NCBI GenBank assembly: GCA_013335115.1
Contig: JAAXWQ010000003.1
Span: forward strand, 1 to 64,000
Length of the DNA: 64,000 nt
Origin: Chlorobiaceae bacterium
GTDB lineage: Bacteria > Bacteroidota > Chlorobiia > Chlorobiales > Chlorobiaceae
Reading direction: 5' to 3'
The translations under genes were made by a program, and so were the position numbers. The notes beneath the pieces were generated by a model. That model searched no databases. It saw only the letters and a program-made list of their open reading frames with translations, and was not told the origin of the DNA. Positions 1-10,049 of the stretch are shown here, in pieces (positions within the stretch are counted from its first letter, which is position 1; each line of letters opens with the position of its first letter).

Positions 1-147
1 AAGCCAAATAACATAACCCTTTCGGGCTTCTCCCCCACTCGGCGACGTTGCCGTCTCAAGTGAAGGCTCCTAATGTACCAACCTACCCCTCCACTTCCAA
101 ATACTATTTCATCTTTCTTGATAAAAAGTGCGAAAAGGGGGAAATAA

Positions 148-180
148 AAAGGCCGGCTACCTGTGGGGTGCCGGCCTTTA
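148..180 (-). terminator. Terminator of glyA
   Basis: On the minus strand a perfect 10-bp stem (AAAGGCCGGC with GCCGGCCTTT) closes a 12-nt loop and runs into TTTTTATTT. It begins about 23 nt after the glyA stop codon. The rest of 1-147 shows no gene or other element I can support. Confidence 0.85.
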
Positions 181-202
181 CATAATGATGCTGCGCTACT
201 GC

Positions 203-1525
203 TCAGATGAGGGGGCCGTAGCCGTCGAGGGGGAAGCTGAGGCAGAGCTCGCGGACCTCTGCCCTGACCTGGCGGCAGACGTCGGCAATGTCGGCGTTGT
301 TGGCCGAGGAGATGACGCGGTCGATGAATCCGGCGACCTTCTCGCTCTCGGCGACCTTCATGCCTCGGGTGGTCATGGCCGGGGTACCGACGCGGATGCC
401 GCTGGTGACGAACGGCGACTTGTCATCGAAGGGCACCATATTTTTGTTAACGGTGATGCCGGCGTCGTGCAGGAGGTTCTCGGCGACCTTGCCGGTGACC
501 TCCTTGTTGCGAAGGTCGAGCAGCATGAGGTGGTTCTTCGTGCCGCCGCTGACGATATGATAGCCCATGCCGATGAATTGGGCAGCCATGGCTGCGGCGT
601 TGTCCTTGACCTGCTGGGCGTAGACCTTGAATTCGGGCTGCAGCGCTTCGCCGAAGGCGACGGCCTTGCCGGCGATGATGTGCATGAGCGGGCCGCCCTG
701 GATACCGGGCATGACCTCGGCATCCATCACTTCGGACATCATCTTGACGCGGGAACCGGTCTTGGTCTTGATGGTGATGCCGAGCGGGTTCTCGAAGTCC
801 TTGCCCATCATGATCATGCCGCCGCGCGGACCGCGAAGGGTCTTGTGGGTTGTGGTGGTCACGAAGTGGCAATGCTCCATCGGGTTCGGCAGGACGCCTG
901 CGGCCATGAGGCCGGCCGGGTGGGCGACGTCGGCCATGAGGAGTGCCCCGACCTTGTCGGCGATCTGGCGGAAGGCTTTGAGGTCGAAGCCCTGGGAGTA
1001 GGCGCTTGCGCCGGCGATGATGAGTTTCGGCTTGACCTGTTTTGCCAGCTCCTCGACCTTGTTCATGTCGATGATGCCGGTTTCGCGGTCGACACCGTAG
1101 GCGTGGGCGTTGAAGAGCTGGCCGGAGAAGTTGACCGGACTGCCGTGGGTGAGGTGCCCGCCGTGGGAGAGGTCGAGGCCCATGATGGGGTCGCCCGGCT
1201 TGAGCACGGAGAAGAGCACGGCCATGTTGGCGCTGGAGCCGGAGTGCGGCTGGACGTTGACGTATTCGGCGCCGAAGAGCTGCTTGGCGCGGTCACGGGC
1301 GAGGTTTTCGGCCACGTCGACATATTCGCAGCCGCCGTAGTAGCGCTTGCCGGGATAGCCCTCGGCGTACTTGTTGGTCATCACCGAGCCGCAGGCTTCC
1401 ATGACGGCCCTGCTGGTGAAGTTTTCCGATGCGATCAGTTCGAGGGTCTCGGTCTGGCGCCTGACTTCCCCGGTGATCGATGCGAAGACTTCGGGGTCCT
1501 GCATTTTCAGAATATCGTGCTTCAT
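203..1525 (-). CDS. glyA: Serine hydroxymethyltransferase
   Basis: PLP enzyme that interconverts serine and glycine while loading one-carbon units on tetrahydrofolate in the cytoplasm. The 440-residue product is somewhat longer than the usual 415-420. It opens with the conserved region containing IASENF (about residue 31), carries the [13 protein letters not shown] substrate segment (about 53-65), and has the PLP lysine in [14 protein letters not shown] at K228. The gene follows ribBA on the same strand with only a 16-nt gap, which suggests cotranscription, and it ends in a clear hairpin terminator. No anomalies are visible. Confidence 0.98.
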   Translation of the reverse strand: MKHDILKMQDPEVFASITGEVRRQTETLELIASENFTSRAVMEACGSVMTNKYAEGYPGKRYYGGCEYVDVAENLARDRAKQLFGAEYVNVQPHSGSSANMAVLFSVLKPGDPIMGLDLSHGGHLTHGSPVNFSGQLFNAHAYGVDRETGIIDMNKVEELAKQVKPKLIIAGASAYSQGFDLKAFRQIADKVGALLMADVAHPAGLMAAGVLPNPMEHCHFVTTTTHKTLRGPRGGMIMMGKDFENPLGITIKTKTGSRVKMMSEVMDAEVMPGIQGGPLMHIIAGKAVAFGEALQPEFKVYAQQVKDNAAAMAAQFIGMGYHIVSGGTKNHLMLLDLRNKEVTGKVAENLLHDAGITVNKNMVPFDDKSPFVTSGIRVGTPAMTTRGMKVAESEKVAGFIDRVISSANNADIADVCRQVRAEVRELCLSFPLDGYGPLI

Positions 1526-1541
1526 CGTGCGTCCTTCTTCT

Positions 1542-2822
1542 TTACGGTTGTTTGTGCTGTTTCAACTTTTCATCGGCGAGCTGTTCGAACCGGAGCCGAT
1601 CGTTGCCGTTGACGGTTTCGATCAGGTGCCCGAGCTTGTCGCGCTTGGTCTGGAGGTACTGGCGGTTGACGTCGTTCGCTTCGATCTCGAGCGGCATGCG
1701 CTCGACGATTTCGAGGCCGTAGCCTTCGAGCCCGACGATCTTCTTGGGGTTGTTGGTCAACAGGCGCATCTTGCGGACGCCGAGGTCCTGCAGGATCTGG
1801 GCGCCGATGCCGTAGTCACGCAGGTCGGCCTTGAAGCCGAGCTTTTCGTTCGCCTCGACCGTGTCGAACCCTTCGTCCTGGAGGTTGTAGGCCTTGAGCT
1901 TGTTGACCAGGCCGATGCCGCGTCCCTCCTGCATGAGGTAGACGAGCACGCCCCGTCCCTCTTTTTCGATCATCCGCAGCGCCGTAGAGAGCTGGTTGCC
2001 GCAGTCACAGCGCAACGAGCCGAAGGTGTCGCCGGTGGCGCACTGCGAGTGCACCCTGACAAGTACCGGCTCACCATCTTCGACGTTCCCCTTGACGAAG
2101 GCCATGTGGTTCTGCTGGTCGATGAACGATTCGTAGGCGAGCAGCCTGAATTCGCCGTAAGCGGTGGGAAGCCGGGACTCGACGGCTCGCTGCACCAGCT
2201 TCGATTGCTGCATGCGGTAGGCCACGAGGTCCTTGATGGTGATGAGCTTCATGCCGAGCTTCTCCTTGAGCTTGAGCAGCTCGGGAAGCCTGGCCATGCT
2301 GCCGTCGTCGTGCAGGATTTCGCAGAGCAGGCCTACCGGCTGGCCGCCGGCAAGGCGGGCGAGGTCGACAGCGGCCTCGGTGTGGCCGACCCTCCTGAGC
2401 ACGCCCCCGTCCATAGCCCGGAGCGGGAAGATGTGGCCCGGCCTGGAAAAGTCGTCGGCCGAGCAGGACGGGTCGGCGATCATCTTGAGGGTCATGTAGC
2501 GATCGAAGGCCGAGATGCCGGTGGTGACCCCTTCGGCGATGGCATCGATGGAGACGGTGAAGTTGGTTTCGTGCTGCGAGGTGTTGCGCTGCACCATCGG
2601 TTCGAGCTGCAGCTCCCTGGCCCGCTGCATGGGAATGGCGACGCAGAGCAGGCCCCGGGCCTCCTTGGTGATGAAGTTCACCATCTCCGGTGTCGCATGC
2701 TCGGCTGCAGCGATGAAATCGCCTTCGTCCTCGCGGTCTTCGTCGTCCACGACGATGACGAGCTTGCCGTTCCGGATGTCTTCTATGGCCGACTCGATGG
2801 TATCGAAACTCTGTTTGTTCAT
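1542..2822 (-). CDS. ribBA: Bifunctional DHBP synthase / GTP cyclohydrolase II
   Basis: Supplies both precursors of riboflavin: the N-terminal half makes 3,4-dihydroxy-2-butanone 4-phosphate from ribulose 5-phosphate, and the C-terminal half opens GTP. The 426-residue length fits a fused enzyme. The DHBP-synthase acidic motif [10 protein letters not shown] lies at residues 26-35. The zinc cysteines of cyclohydrolase II appear as [18 protein letters not shown] in the second half. The gene heads a minus-strand pair with glyA and diverges from carB across about 270 bp. I looked for an FMN riboswitch in that leader and saw none. Confidence 0.97.
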   Translation of the reverse strand: MNKQSFDTIESAIEDIRNGKLVIVVDDEDREDEGDFIAAAEHATPEMVNFITKEARGLLCVAIPMQRARELQLEPMVQRNTSQHETNFTVSIDAIAEGVTTGISAFDRYMTLKMIADPSCSADDFSRPGHIFPLRAMDGGVLRRVGHTEAAVDLARLAGGQPVGLLCEILHDDGSMARLPELLKLKEKLGMKLITIKDLVAYRMQQSKLVQRAVESRLPTAYGEFRLLAYESFIDQQNHMAFVKGNVEDGEPVLVRVHSQCATGDTFGSLRCDCGNQLSTALRMIEKEGRGVLVYLMQEGRGIGLVNKLKAYNLQDEGFDTVEANEKLGFKADLRDYGIGAQILQDLGVRKMRLLTNNPKKIVGLEGYGLEIVERMPLEIEANDVNRQYLQTKRDKLGHLIETVNGNDRLRFEQLADEKLKQHKQP

Positions 2823-2983
2823 CCTGGTAGGTGTAGGTGCTTTGCGGCTCGGCCTGACTGGCCCTCGGGGCCGGGGTGTTTCTGGTCGGGAAGTTACACG
2901 AAATCCATGTAATGTAAAAAAACTTCACGACTCCGGTGCCCTTTCCCTGCTTGCCGCAGCGCCTTTCTCGGCACCGTAGCCCT

Positions 2984-3011
2984 TTGACTTGGAAGCGCTT
3001 TTTCTTATACT
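2984..3011 (+). promoter_or_regulatory. Putative sigma-70-type promoter of carB
   Basis: TTGACT (2984-2989) and TATACT (3006-3011) are separated by 16 bp, 78 bp before the carB start codon. The same 16-17 bp layout recurs before ilvE, trpD, tatA and recN in this window, which supports the call. There is no experimental evidence. Confidence 0.55.
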
Positions 3012-3089
3012 TGTCGGATTTTTTATACGACGGCCGAATGTTACCTTTATGGACGGTCGAATTTCCAAGTTTTCCCAATACGACACCGC

Positions 3090-4946
3090 ATGTCCACTCC
3101 AGCAACTGATCTTTCACCGGAAGCACGGCAACTTGCCGCAAAACTGCCTGCAAAGACCCTCAGGAAGGCCAAGGAGCATGGTTTTTCGGACTTCCAGCTC
3201 GCAACGATATTCCAGTCGAACGAAAACGCGGTCCGCGAACTTCGCAAGCATTGCGGAGTCGTATCGGTCTTCAAGACGGTCGACACCTGCGCCGCCGAGT
3301 TCGACGCGAAGACCCCTTACCACTACTCCACCTACGACGAAGAGAACGAATCGGTCCGCACCGACAGGGACAAGGTCATCATCCTCGGCGGCGGCCCGAA
3401 CCGCATCGGCCAAGGCATCGAGTTCGACTACTGCTGCGTGCAGGCCGTGTTCGCCCTGAGGGAGTCCGGCTACGAGACCATCATGATCAACTGCAACCCC
3501 GAGACGGTCTCGACCGACTACGACATCGCCGACAAGCTCTATTTCGAGCCGCTCACCTTCGAAGACGTCATCCGCATCATCGAGCATGAGCAACCGCTTG
3601 GCGTGATCGTCAGCTTCGGCGGCCAGACCCCGCTCAAGCTCTCCACCAGGCTCGACGCCGCGGGGGTGAATATCCTCGGCACCTCATCGAAAGGCATCGA
3701 CCTGGCGGAGGACCGCAAGAAGTTCGGCGCCCTGCTCGAAAAACTCGATATCCCGCACCCCGACTACGGCACGGCGACCACCTTCGCAGAGGCGCAGGAG
3801 ATCACCCGCCGCATCGGCTACCCGGTGCTGGTCAGGCCCAGCTACGTGCTCGGCGGCCGCGCCATGAAGATCATCTATAACGATGACTCGCTGAAGGAGT
3901 ATGTGGACCAGGCGCTCTTCATCTCCGAGAAATACCCGCTCCTGATCGACCGTTTCCTCGAGACGGCCGTCGAATTCGACATCGATGCGCTGGCCGACCG
4001 CACCGATTGCGTCATCAGCGGCATCATGCAGCACGTCGAGGCGGCCGGCATCCACAGCGGCGACTCGACTTCGATCCTGCCCTACTATAATATAGAGCAG
4101 TCGGCCATTGACAAGATGAAGGAGTACACGCGCAAGCTGGCCGAGCACATCGGCGTAATTGGCCTGATGAACGTGCAGTATGCCGTACAGAACGGCAACG
4201 TGTACGTCCTCGAGGTCAACCCGCGCGCCAGCCGCACCGTACCGTTCGTGGGCAAGGCCACGGCCATCCCTGTGGTCAAGATCGCCACGCGCGTCATGCT
4301 CGGCGAAAAGCTCAGCGACCTGCGCCGCGCATTCGACCTGAAGGACTGCGACGAGCTCGGCCTGACGCACATGGCCGTCAAGGAGCCGGTCTTCCCGTTC
4401 TCGAAGTTCATCAAGTCCGGCGTCTACCTCGGTCCGGAAATGCGTTCTACCGGCGAAGCCATGAGCCTTGCAGACGAGTTCCCGGAGGCCTTCGCCAAAG
4501 CCTACCAGGCGGCCAACATGCACCTGCCGCTCTCCGGCACGGTGTTCATCAGCGTGAACGAGCAGGACAAGAACCAGCGAATCATCAACGTCGCCCGCGA
4601 GCTCTACCGCATGGGCTTCGACATGGTGGCGACCACCGGCACCCACGCGTTCCTGACGCAGCACGGCATCGACTGCAAGCAGGTCTACAAGGTGGGCGAA
4701 GAGGGGCGGCCCAACATCTTCGACATCATCAAGCTCGGCAAGGTGGACTTCGTGATCAACACGCCCAGGGGTGAACGGGCGCTGCACGACGAGGAGGCCA
4801 TCGGTTCCGCGTCGGTGCAGAGCGGCGTGCCCTTCGTCACGACCCTCGAAGCTGCCGAAGCCTCGGTCCAGGCGATCGACTGCATCCGCTGCCAGGAGTT
4901 CGGGGTGAAGAGCCTGCAGGAGTACGCTGCCTACCGCTCACGGTGA
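3090..4946 (+). CDS. carB: Carbamoyl-phosphate synthase large subunit, C-terminal half
   Basis: Completes carbamoyl phosphate synthesis for arginine and pyrimidines. At 618 residues it is little more than half of a standard 1070-residue CarB. It begins with the end of the oligomerisation domain, then the second ATP-grasp module (KVIILGGGPNRIGQGIEFD near residue 95; NPRASRTVPF in the active site) and a C-terminal MGS-like allosteric domain. The N-terminal carboxyphosphate half is not in this window, so the large subunit is presumably made from two separate genes, as is known in some deep-branching bacteria and archaea. An ATG start with a promoter upstream and a complete domain order argue against simple truncation. 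Confidence 0.9.
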   Translation: MSTPATDLSPEARQLAAKLPAKTLRKAKEHGFSDFQLATIFQSNENAVRELRKHCGVVSVFKTVDTCAAEFDAKTPYHYSTYDEENESVRTDRDKVIILGGGPNRIGQGIEFDYCCVQAVFALRESGYETIMINCNPETVSTDYDIADKLYFEPLTFEDVIRIIEHEQPLGVIVSFGGQTPLKLSTRLDAAGVNILGTSSKGIDLAEDRKKFGALLEKLDIPHPDYGTATTFAEAQEITRRIGYPVLVRPSYVLGGRAMKIIYNDDSLKEYVDQALFISEKYPLLIDRFLETAVEFDIDALADRTDCVISGIMQHVEAAGIHSGDSTSILPYYNIEQSAIDKMKEYTRKLAEHIGVIGLMNVQYAVQNGNVYVLEVNPRASRTVPFVGKATAIPVVKIATRVMLGEKLSDLRRAFDLKDCDELGLTHMAVKEPVFPFSKFIKSGVYLGPEMRSTGEAMSLADEFPEAFAKAYQAANMHLPLSGTVFISVNEQDKNQRIINVARELYRMGFDMVATTGTHAFLTQHGIDCKQVYKVGEEGRPNIFDIIKLGKVDFVINTPRGERALHDEEAIGSASVQSGVPFVTTLEAAEASVQAIDCIRCQEFGVKSLQEYAAYRSR

Positions 4947-4949
4947 AAG

Positions 4950-4977
4950 CGTGACGCGTAACACGTGATGCGTGACG
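4950..4977. repeat. 7-bp tandem repeat array, CGTGACG class, 4 units
   Basis: Four heptamers in a row: CGTGACG, CGTAACA, CGTGATG, CGTGACG. The array starts 4 nt after the carB stop codon. It belongs with similar arrays at 15447 and 21039. Confidence 0.75.
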
Positions 4978-5013
4978 CAGGCTCTCTTCGAAATCGATTA
5001 TTTCAATACCATG

Positions 5014-5050
5014 ACGAACGGGCGGACACGATAGTCCGCCCTTCTTCGTT
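5014..5050 (+). terminator. Hairpin terminator after carB
   Basis: GGGCGGAC and GTCCGCCC form an 8-bp stem around the loop ACGATA, followed by the short T-rich tail TTCTTCGTTT. It lies about 70 nt past the carB stop. Between here and 5200 nothing else is recognisable. Confidence 0.65.
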
Positions 5051-5200
5051 TACCGGCTCGCCCTACGCCATCTCCCCATCTTCGTGTCACGCATCCCTCC
5101 GTCCCCGGAAACGATCTTCACCAGCATTCGCTTTATTTCTCTCAGGACCATCGGTTCATTATCTTACAGGGTTACATCCACCTATCCACAGGCGCACCAA

Positions 5201-5677
5201 ATGGCACCGACCATCGAAAACATCCTCGACGAATCGATACAGCTCGAACTGAACCTTGCCAGGCTCTACACCCTTCTCAACGACCGGTTCCCGGAGGACG
5301 AGGATTTCTGGTGGCAGCTCGCCATGGAGGAGCGCAGCCACGCGGCCCTGCTTCAGCAGGAGAAAAAACAGCCGCAGCCCCGGCTGAGCATTCCCGAGAA
5401 CCTGCTGGCGAAGGATTTCGAAGCGCTCAGGGCGAACAATGCGCTCATCGTCGGAGAAACGGAACGGTTCGCATCGGCATCGTGTTCGCGGGGGGAGGCA
5501 TTCGCGCTTGCGCTGAAGATCGAGATGGCGGCGGGAGAAGCCCATTTCCAGGAGTTCATGGAGAGCGGGGACGGTTCCCTTGCTGCGGATATCTTCAGGC
5601 AACTGGCCAGCGAGGACCAGAACCATGCCCGACGCCTGCGCGACTACATGAAGGAAAACGGGATCACGGCCGTTTAG
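5201..5677 (+). CDS. Ferritin-like (rubrerythrin-type) domain protein
   Basis: Predicted four-helix diiron-type protein of 158 residues. It shows spaced helix motifs: an E-rich first helix (ILDESIQLELNLARLY), EERSHAALL in the second, KIEMAAGEAHF in the third and ASEDQNHARRL in the fourth. The ExxH-like pairs are what the ferritin-like superfamily uses to bind iron. It lacks the rubredoxin tail of classical rubrerythrin. I chose the ATG at 5201 because helix 1 begins there; the frame is open upstream but without conserved sequence. A role in peroxide or iron handling is inferred from the family only. Confidence 0.75.
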   Translation: MAPTIENILDESIQLELNLARLYTLLNDRFPEDEDFWWQLAMEERSHAALLQQEKKQPQPRLSIPENLLAKDFEALRANNALIVGETERFASASCSRGEAFALALKIEMAAGEAHFQEFMESGDGSLAADIFRQLASEDQNHARRLRDYMKENGITAV

Positions 5678-5689
5678 GATTCCCCGGAT

Positions 5690-6565
5690 TCACTCCTGCC
5701 CCAGCGACAGGAACCGGTGCGCCCATCGCCCCTCCCCGTCGACCACCAGCTCGCCGTAGCGGTCGGGGACGTAGCGGAAGCTTCCTCCGTTGACGAAGGC
5801 CACTCCGTCGGCATGGTACTTCTGAAACCGGTGGAAATGGCCGTGCATGACCAGGCTCGCCCCGAGCGCCTTGATCGCACGAAGGTACTCATCCCGGTTC
5901 TTGAACTCCATGGTCCAGTCGAAAGCCTGGTCGATCAGCGCATCGGTACCGTAAACCCGGTAGGCATGGTGGCACAGCCCGATCACGAAACTTCCGGCGA
6001 GCGCTTCCGAGACCTCCCTGCCGCCAAGGGCCTTCAGGGTCGATTCCGAGACATAGCCACGGGCGCCGAGAGGGTTGTCGGAGCCCGACCAGGGAAGCAC
6101 GGAACAGCAGGCGACCAGGGCAATCCCGATACCTCCGAAATGCAATACCTTAACAAGAGGAAATCCTGCCACAGGGTCCCCGGGGTCGGCGATCAATGGC
6201 CGGAACACCGTGCAGAATCGTGCGAGCCGATCCGCGACCCGACGGCGCCGACCGCTGTCATCGGGATTCAGGGCATGGTAGAACCGCAGTTCCTCTTCGA
6301 GGTTGATCAGGTCATGGTTACCGGGAAGCACCGTCGTCCGGCCCAGTTCGAACAGGCCGTTCCTTGCCAGCGCGTCACGCACCACGAGCCAGTCGTCGGG
6401 GCTTGCCGTGTCGATAAGGTCGCCGGTCATCACGAGATGGTCGTAGCCTTTCTGGACGATTTCAGCCAGGAGACGGTCGAGTCGCTCGATCTGGCGGAGG
6501 TCGTTCTTGCCTGTCAGGTGCAGATCTGAGAGGTGCGCAATCCTCACTTTCTTGTCAATCGACAC
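5690..6565 (-). CDS. Calcineurin-like metallophosphoesterase
   Basis: Cytoplasmic metallophosphoesterase with the full metal-binding series: SDLHL near the N-terminus, MTGDLID, PGNHD, then GLCHHAYR and MHGHFHRF near the C-terminus. The product is about 291 residues with the GTG start at 6565. The frame is open to a TTG at 6688, but those extra 41 residues do not resemble the fold and no ATG occurs in them. The substrate is unknown; the family includes cyclic nucleotide phosphodiesterases, nucleases and UDP-sugar hydrolases. It converges on the ferritin-like gene 12 bp away and diverges from glgP. Confidence 0.85.
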   Translation of the reverse strand: MSIDKKVRIAHLSDLHLTGKNDLRQIERLDRLLAEIVQKGYDHLVMTGDLIDTASPDDWLVVRDALARNGLFELGRTTVLPGNHDLINLEEELRFYHALNPDDSGRRRRVADRLARFCTVFRPLIADPGDPVAGFPLVKVLHFGGIGIALVACCSVLPWSGSDNPLGARGYVSESTLKALGGREVSEALAGSFVIGLCHHAYRVYGTDALIDQAFDWTMEFKNRDEYLRAIKALGASLVMHGHFHRFQKYHADGVAFVNGGSFRYVPDRYGELVVDGEGRWAHRFLSLGQE

Positions 6566-6752
6566 TCGAATCGAGGTTTTACGGCTATAAAGCCTTAAAT
6601 TATCAAGATGTTGAAGCGGGGAAACGGCATGTTGCCAGCAGGGCCCCGCCTGTACGTGCCTTGTCAACCACAAGGCTGACGACAACAAGATACTGCGTTT
6701 TTATGAACCTGCGCCATAGGATGCGCGCACCACAACCCCAGTTACCAGCATA

Positions 6753-8873
6753 ATGTCCAAAAATACCAGCGCCGTAAAAAAACTTTCTCGCAACCTTTGG
6801 TGGTCATGGGATACCGATGCCAAGGAGCTTTTCAAGAACCTCTCCCCGCTCCTCTGGGAACGGGTCAACCACAACCCGGTCGAACTGCTCCGCCACATCT
6901 CGACCGACGAGCTTGAAGCCCGTTGCGAATGTGAATTCGGAAGCCGCATCACCCAGGTCAAGCAGCGTTTCGAAGAGTACATGGCCGATACCAACACCTG
7001 GGCCACCAATCATGCTCCCGAGCTGGTCGCCAATCCGGTAGCCTACTTCAGCGCCGAGTTCGGTATCCATGAGAGCCTCCGCATCTACTCCGGCGGCCTC
7101 GGCATCCTCTCGGGCGACCATATCAAATCCGCCAGCGACCTCGGCCTCAACTTTGTCGGCATCACCCTTTTCTACAAAGAAGGCTATTTCCGCCAGTACC
7201 TGAACCACGACGGCTGGCAGCTTGAGGACTACCCGCTGCAGTACCCGGAAAGCCTGCCGATCGAGAAGGTCACCACCAAGGACGGCAAGGACCTGATCAT
7301 CGAGGTGACCATCGCCCAGAGCACCGTTTACGCGCAGGCATGGAGCCTCAAGGTTGGCCGCGCCACCCTCTACCTGCTCGACACCAACATCCCGGCCAAC
7401 GAATCGCACTACCGCGAGATCTGCTCCAGGGTGTACGGCGGCGACCAGAACATGAGGATCAACCAGGAGATCCTGCTCGGCATCGGCGGCGTCAAGCTGC
7501 TGGAAGCCCTGCACCTGGAGCCTGCCGTCTACCACATGAACGAGGGGCACTCGGCATTCCTGACGCTCGAACTGCTGAGAAAGGAGATCGCAAAGGGCCT
7601 CAAGTTTGAAAAGGCCTGCGAAAAGGTCAAGGAGCAGTGCGTCTTCACCACGCACACCCCGGTACCTGCCGGTCATGACCGCTTTTCTCGCGACATGATG
7701 CACTACACCTTCGACAAGTACGTGACGCAGTGCGGCATCGACTTCGAGCAGCTGATGAAACTCGGCGCCGAAGACCCGCAGAACACCTCCGGGCTGTTCA
7801 CCATGACCGTGCTTTCGCTGAGGCTCTCAAGGAGCGCCAACGGCGTGTCGAAGCTGCATGGCGAAGTTTCCAGGGATATGTGGAAGCACCTGTACGGGAC
7901 TGATGATCCGAAGCAGGTGCCGATCGGCCACATCACCAACGGCATCCACACCAAGAGCTGGAGCAGCGGGTTCACCGACCGGTTCTGGAAAAGCCATGCC
8001 GAAAACATCGAAAACCTGTTCTCGTCCAGGGAGTCTGCGGAAAAGGCGCTCTCGAAGGTCTCCGACATCGACCTCTGGTGCCTTCGCTACCGCCTGAAAC
8101 GGAACCTGATCGACTTCATCTCGCGCTACCTGTCGAACCAGCTCTACCATCAGCACCAGTTCACGCCCTACAAGCCTGAGGACTCCTCACGGTCGGTCAA
8201 AAGCTCGCTGTCGCCCGACGTGCTGACCATCGGTTTCGCCAGGCGTTTCGCCACTTACAAGCGCGCCCCGATGATCTTCCAGGACATCGACCGCCTGAAC
8301 GCGATCATCAACAACCCGGTCATGCCGGTGCAGCTGATCTTTGCGGGCAAGGCACACCCGCACGACGATGCCGGCAAGGAGTACATCCGCCAGATCGTCG
8401 AACTGTCGAGGCGCCCGCAGTTCCTTGGCAAGGTCATCTTCCTCGAGAACTACAACCTGGGCGTCGCCAAGCGTCTCGTCTCGGGCGTAGACGTCTGGCT
8501 GAACAACCCGGTCAGGCCCATGGAAGCCAGCGGCACCTCCGGCCAGAAGACCGTGCTGCACGGCGGCCTGAACCTCAGCATCATGGACGGCTGGTGGTGC
8601 GAAGCATACAACGGTACCAACGGCTGGTCGATCGGCAGCGGCGAGGAGAGCGACAACTACGACGAGCAGTACCGGAAGGATGCCGCCAGGCTCTACGAAG
8701 TGCTGGAAAATCAGCTCATTCCGACATTCTACGAGCGCAACGAACACAACGTGCCGGTCCGCTGGCTGAAGAACGTGCGCAACGCCATCGCCTCGATTGC
8801 GCCGGTCTACAACACCGACCGCATGGTCAAGGAGTACACCCTGCGTTACTACCTCAAGGAACCGCGCGTCTGA
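6753..8873 (+). CDS. glgP: Alpha-glucan (glycogen) phosphorylase
   Basis: GT35 enzyme that releases glucose 1-phosphate from glycogen. The 706-residue length fits the short bacterial alpha-glucan phosphorylase class rather than the roughly 800-residue GlgP/MalP class. An N-terminal DUF3417-like segment starts with the LSRNLWWSWD motif. The catalytic part has NEGHSAF and TTHTPVPAGHDRF (residues about 270-310), FARRFATYKRA and the PLP-region VWLNNPVRPMEASGTSGQK. It leads a possible unit with pyrD 17 bp downstream. Glycogen is a known carbon store in green sulfur bacteria. Confidence 0.95.
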   Translation: MSKNTSAVKKLSRNLWWSWDTDAKELFKNLSPLLWERVNHNPVELLRHISTDELEARCECEFGSRITQVKQRFEEYMADTNTWATNHAPELVANPVAYFSAEFGIHESLRIYSGGLGILSGDHIKSASDLGLNFVGITLFYKEGYFRQYLNHDGWQLEDYPLQYPESLPIEKVTTKDGKDLIIEVTIAQSTVYAQAWSLKVGRATLYLLDTNIPANESHYREICSRVYGGDQNMRINQEILLGIGGVKLLEALHLEPAVYHMNEGHSAFLTLELLRKEIAKGLKFEKACEKVKEQCVFTTHTPVPAGHDRFSRDMMHYTFDKYVTQCGIDFEQLMKLGAEDPQNTSGLFTMTVLSLRLSRSANGVSKLHGEVSRDMWKHLYGTDDPKQVPIGHITNGIHTKSWSSGFTDRFWKSHAENIENLFSSRESAEKALSKVSDIDLWCLRYRLKRNLIDFISRYLSNQLYHQHQFTPYKPEDSSRSVKSSLSPDVLTIGFARRFATYKRAPMIFQDIDRLNAIINNPVMPVQLIFAGKAHPHDDAGKEYIRQIVELSRRPQFLGKVIFLENYNLGVAKRLVSGVDVWLNNPVRPMEASGTSGQKTVLHGGLNLSIMDGWWCEAYNGTNGWSIGSGEESDNYDEQYRKDAARLYEVLENQLIPTFYERNEHNVPVRWLKNVRNAIASIAPVYNTDRMVKEYTLRYYLKEPRV

Positions 8874-8890
8874 GCCCAACGAAACGCACC

Positions 8891-9835
8891 ATGGCATTAT
8901 CCTCAGCAACGAACTCCCCTGCCGCCATAAGCCTCGGCAGGGGGCTCGACCTCCGGTCACCCGTCATGCTCGCCTCGGGGACCGTCTCCTACGGTGAGGA
9001 ACTTTCAGGCCTCTGCGACCTCGGCAGGGTCGGCGGGCTGGTCACCAAGGCCATCTCGCCGGAACCCCGCATCGGAAACCCGCCGCAGCGCATCGCCGAA
9101 ACGGCATGCGGCATGATCAACGCCATCGGCCTGGCCAACGTGGGCCTCGACCGGTTCGTCTCCGACAAGGTGCCGTTCCTGCAACAACTCGACACGCGGG
9201 TGATCGTGAACATCGCCGGTCGTTCGATCGACGACTACTGCCAGGTGGTCGAACGGCTCGACGGCGTCGAGGGGATCGCCGCCTACGAACTGAACCTCTC
9301 GTGCCCGAACGTGAAGGGGGAATGCATGATCATGGGGGTCAGCCCGGACGCCACCCGGGAGATCGTCTCCACCCTGCGGGCCATCACCGGCCGGCACCTG
9401 ATGGTCAAGCTCACGCCAAACGTCACCTCGATCAGCACCATTGCACTCGCCGCAGAGGAGGCCGGAGCAGACTCGGTTTCGCTGATCAACACCGTAGTCG
9501 GCATGGCAGTGGACTACCGCACCCGCAAGCCGCTGTTGAAGAACGTCACCGGGGGGCTCTCCGGGCCGGCCATCAAACCGATCGCGCTGGCGAAGGTCTG
9601 GGAAGTCACGAAAGCTGTCAAGATACCGGTCGTTGGCATGGGCGGCATCGCCAGCTTCGAGGACGCCATGGAGTTCCTGCTCGTTGGAGCCAGCGCCATC
9701 CAGATCGGCACCATGAATTTCGTCTACCCCGACATCGGCGAAAAGATCGCGATCGCGATCGACGACTACTTCTCCCGCCCGACCGCACCAGCGTTTTGGG
9801 ATTATGTAGGAAGCCTCATCCTGGACAACGGATAA
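8891..9835 (+). CDS. pyrD: Dihydroorotate dehydrogenase, class 1B catalytic subunit
   Basis: Oxidises dihydroorotate to orotate in pyrimidine synthesis. The 314-residue protein has the class 1 features: SPVMLASGTVSYG at the start, NLSCPNVKGE carrying the class 1B catalytic cysteine (NxSCPN), KLTPNVT, and FMN phosphate-binding GGIASFEDAMEFL. Class 1B enzymes work with a PyrK-type iron-sulfur subunit, which is not in this window. The ATG at 8891 is 17 bp after the glgP stop. The stop codon lies inside an inverted repeat made with the adjacent heptamer array. Confidence 0.95.
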   Translation: MALSSATNSPAAISLGRGLDLRSPVMLASGTVSYGEELSGLCDLGRVGGLVTKAISPEPRIGNPPQRIAETACGMINAIGLANVGLDRFVSDKVPFLQQLDTRVIVNIAGRSIDDYCQVVERLDGVEGIAAYELNLSCPNVKGECMIMGVSPDATREIVSTLRAITGRHLMVKLTPNVTSISTIALAAEEAGADSVSLINTVVGMAVDYRTRKPLLKNVTGGLSGPAIKPIALAKVWEVTKAVKIPVVGMGGIASFEDAMEFLLVGASAIQIGTMNFVYPDIGEKIAIAIDDYFSRPTAPAFWDYVGSLILDNG

Positions 9836-9902
9836 TGGACCAGGGACAATTTCCTCTTCCATTATCCATTATCCATTATCCATTATCCATTATCCATTAT
9901 CC
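9829..9902. repeat. 7-bp tandem repeat array, CCATTAT class, 6 units plus inverted arm
   Basis: Six perfect copies of CCATTAT fill 9859-9900. A GGATAATGG arm at about 9830-9838, which contains the pyrD stop TAA, is the reverse complement of the first array units, so the transcript could fold into a hairpin that works as a terminator. The same heptamer occurs in the other orientation at 19128-19155. Confidence 0.85.
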
Positions 9903-10049
9903 TCTTCTCTATCCGAGGGTAATTGACGTCCTGATCACGTAGCCGTCACCCCTCCGTTCCGGGTCATTCACGCAGGCCAGGTTCCATATTTGCCGGAATT
10001 GTCCTATCTTTGACACCTCAGGCCACCAATCATCAAATCCCTTTACCGC

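Noticed and set aside
128-1612. A long open frame on the plus strand opposite glyA (494 codons)
   Set aside because: It is the antisense shadow of glyA in high-G+C DNA, with repetitive His/Asp/Gly-rich sequence and no domain.
2823-3089. FMN riboswitch in the ribBA leader
   Set aside because: I looked for the conserved stems of the FMN aptamer on the minus strand and did not see them.
3684-4787. A minus-strand 367-codon frame opposite carB
   Set aside because: It is a shadow of carB with no family features.
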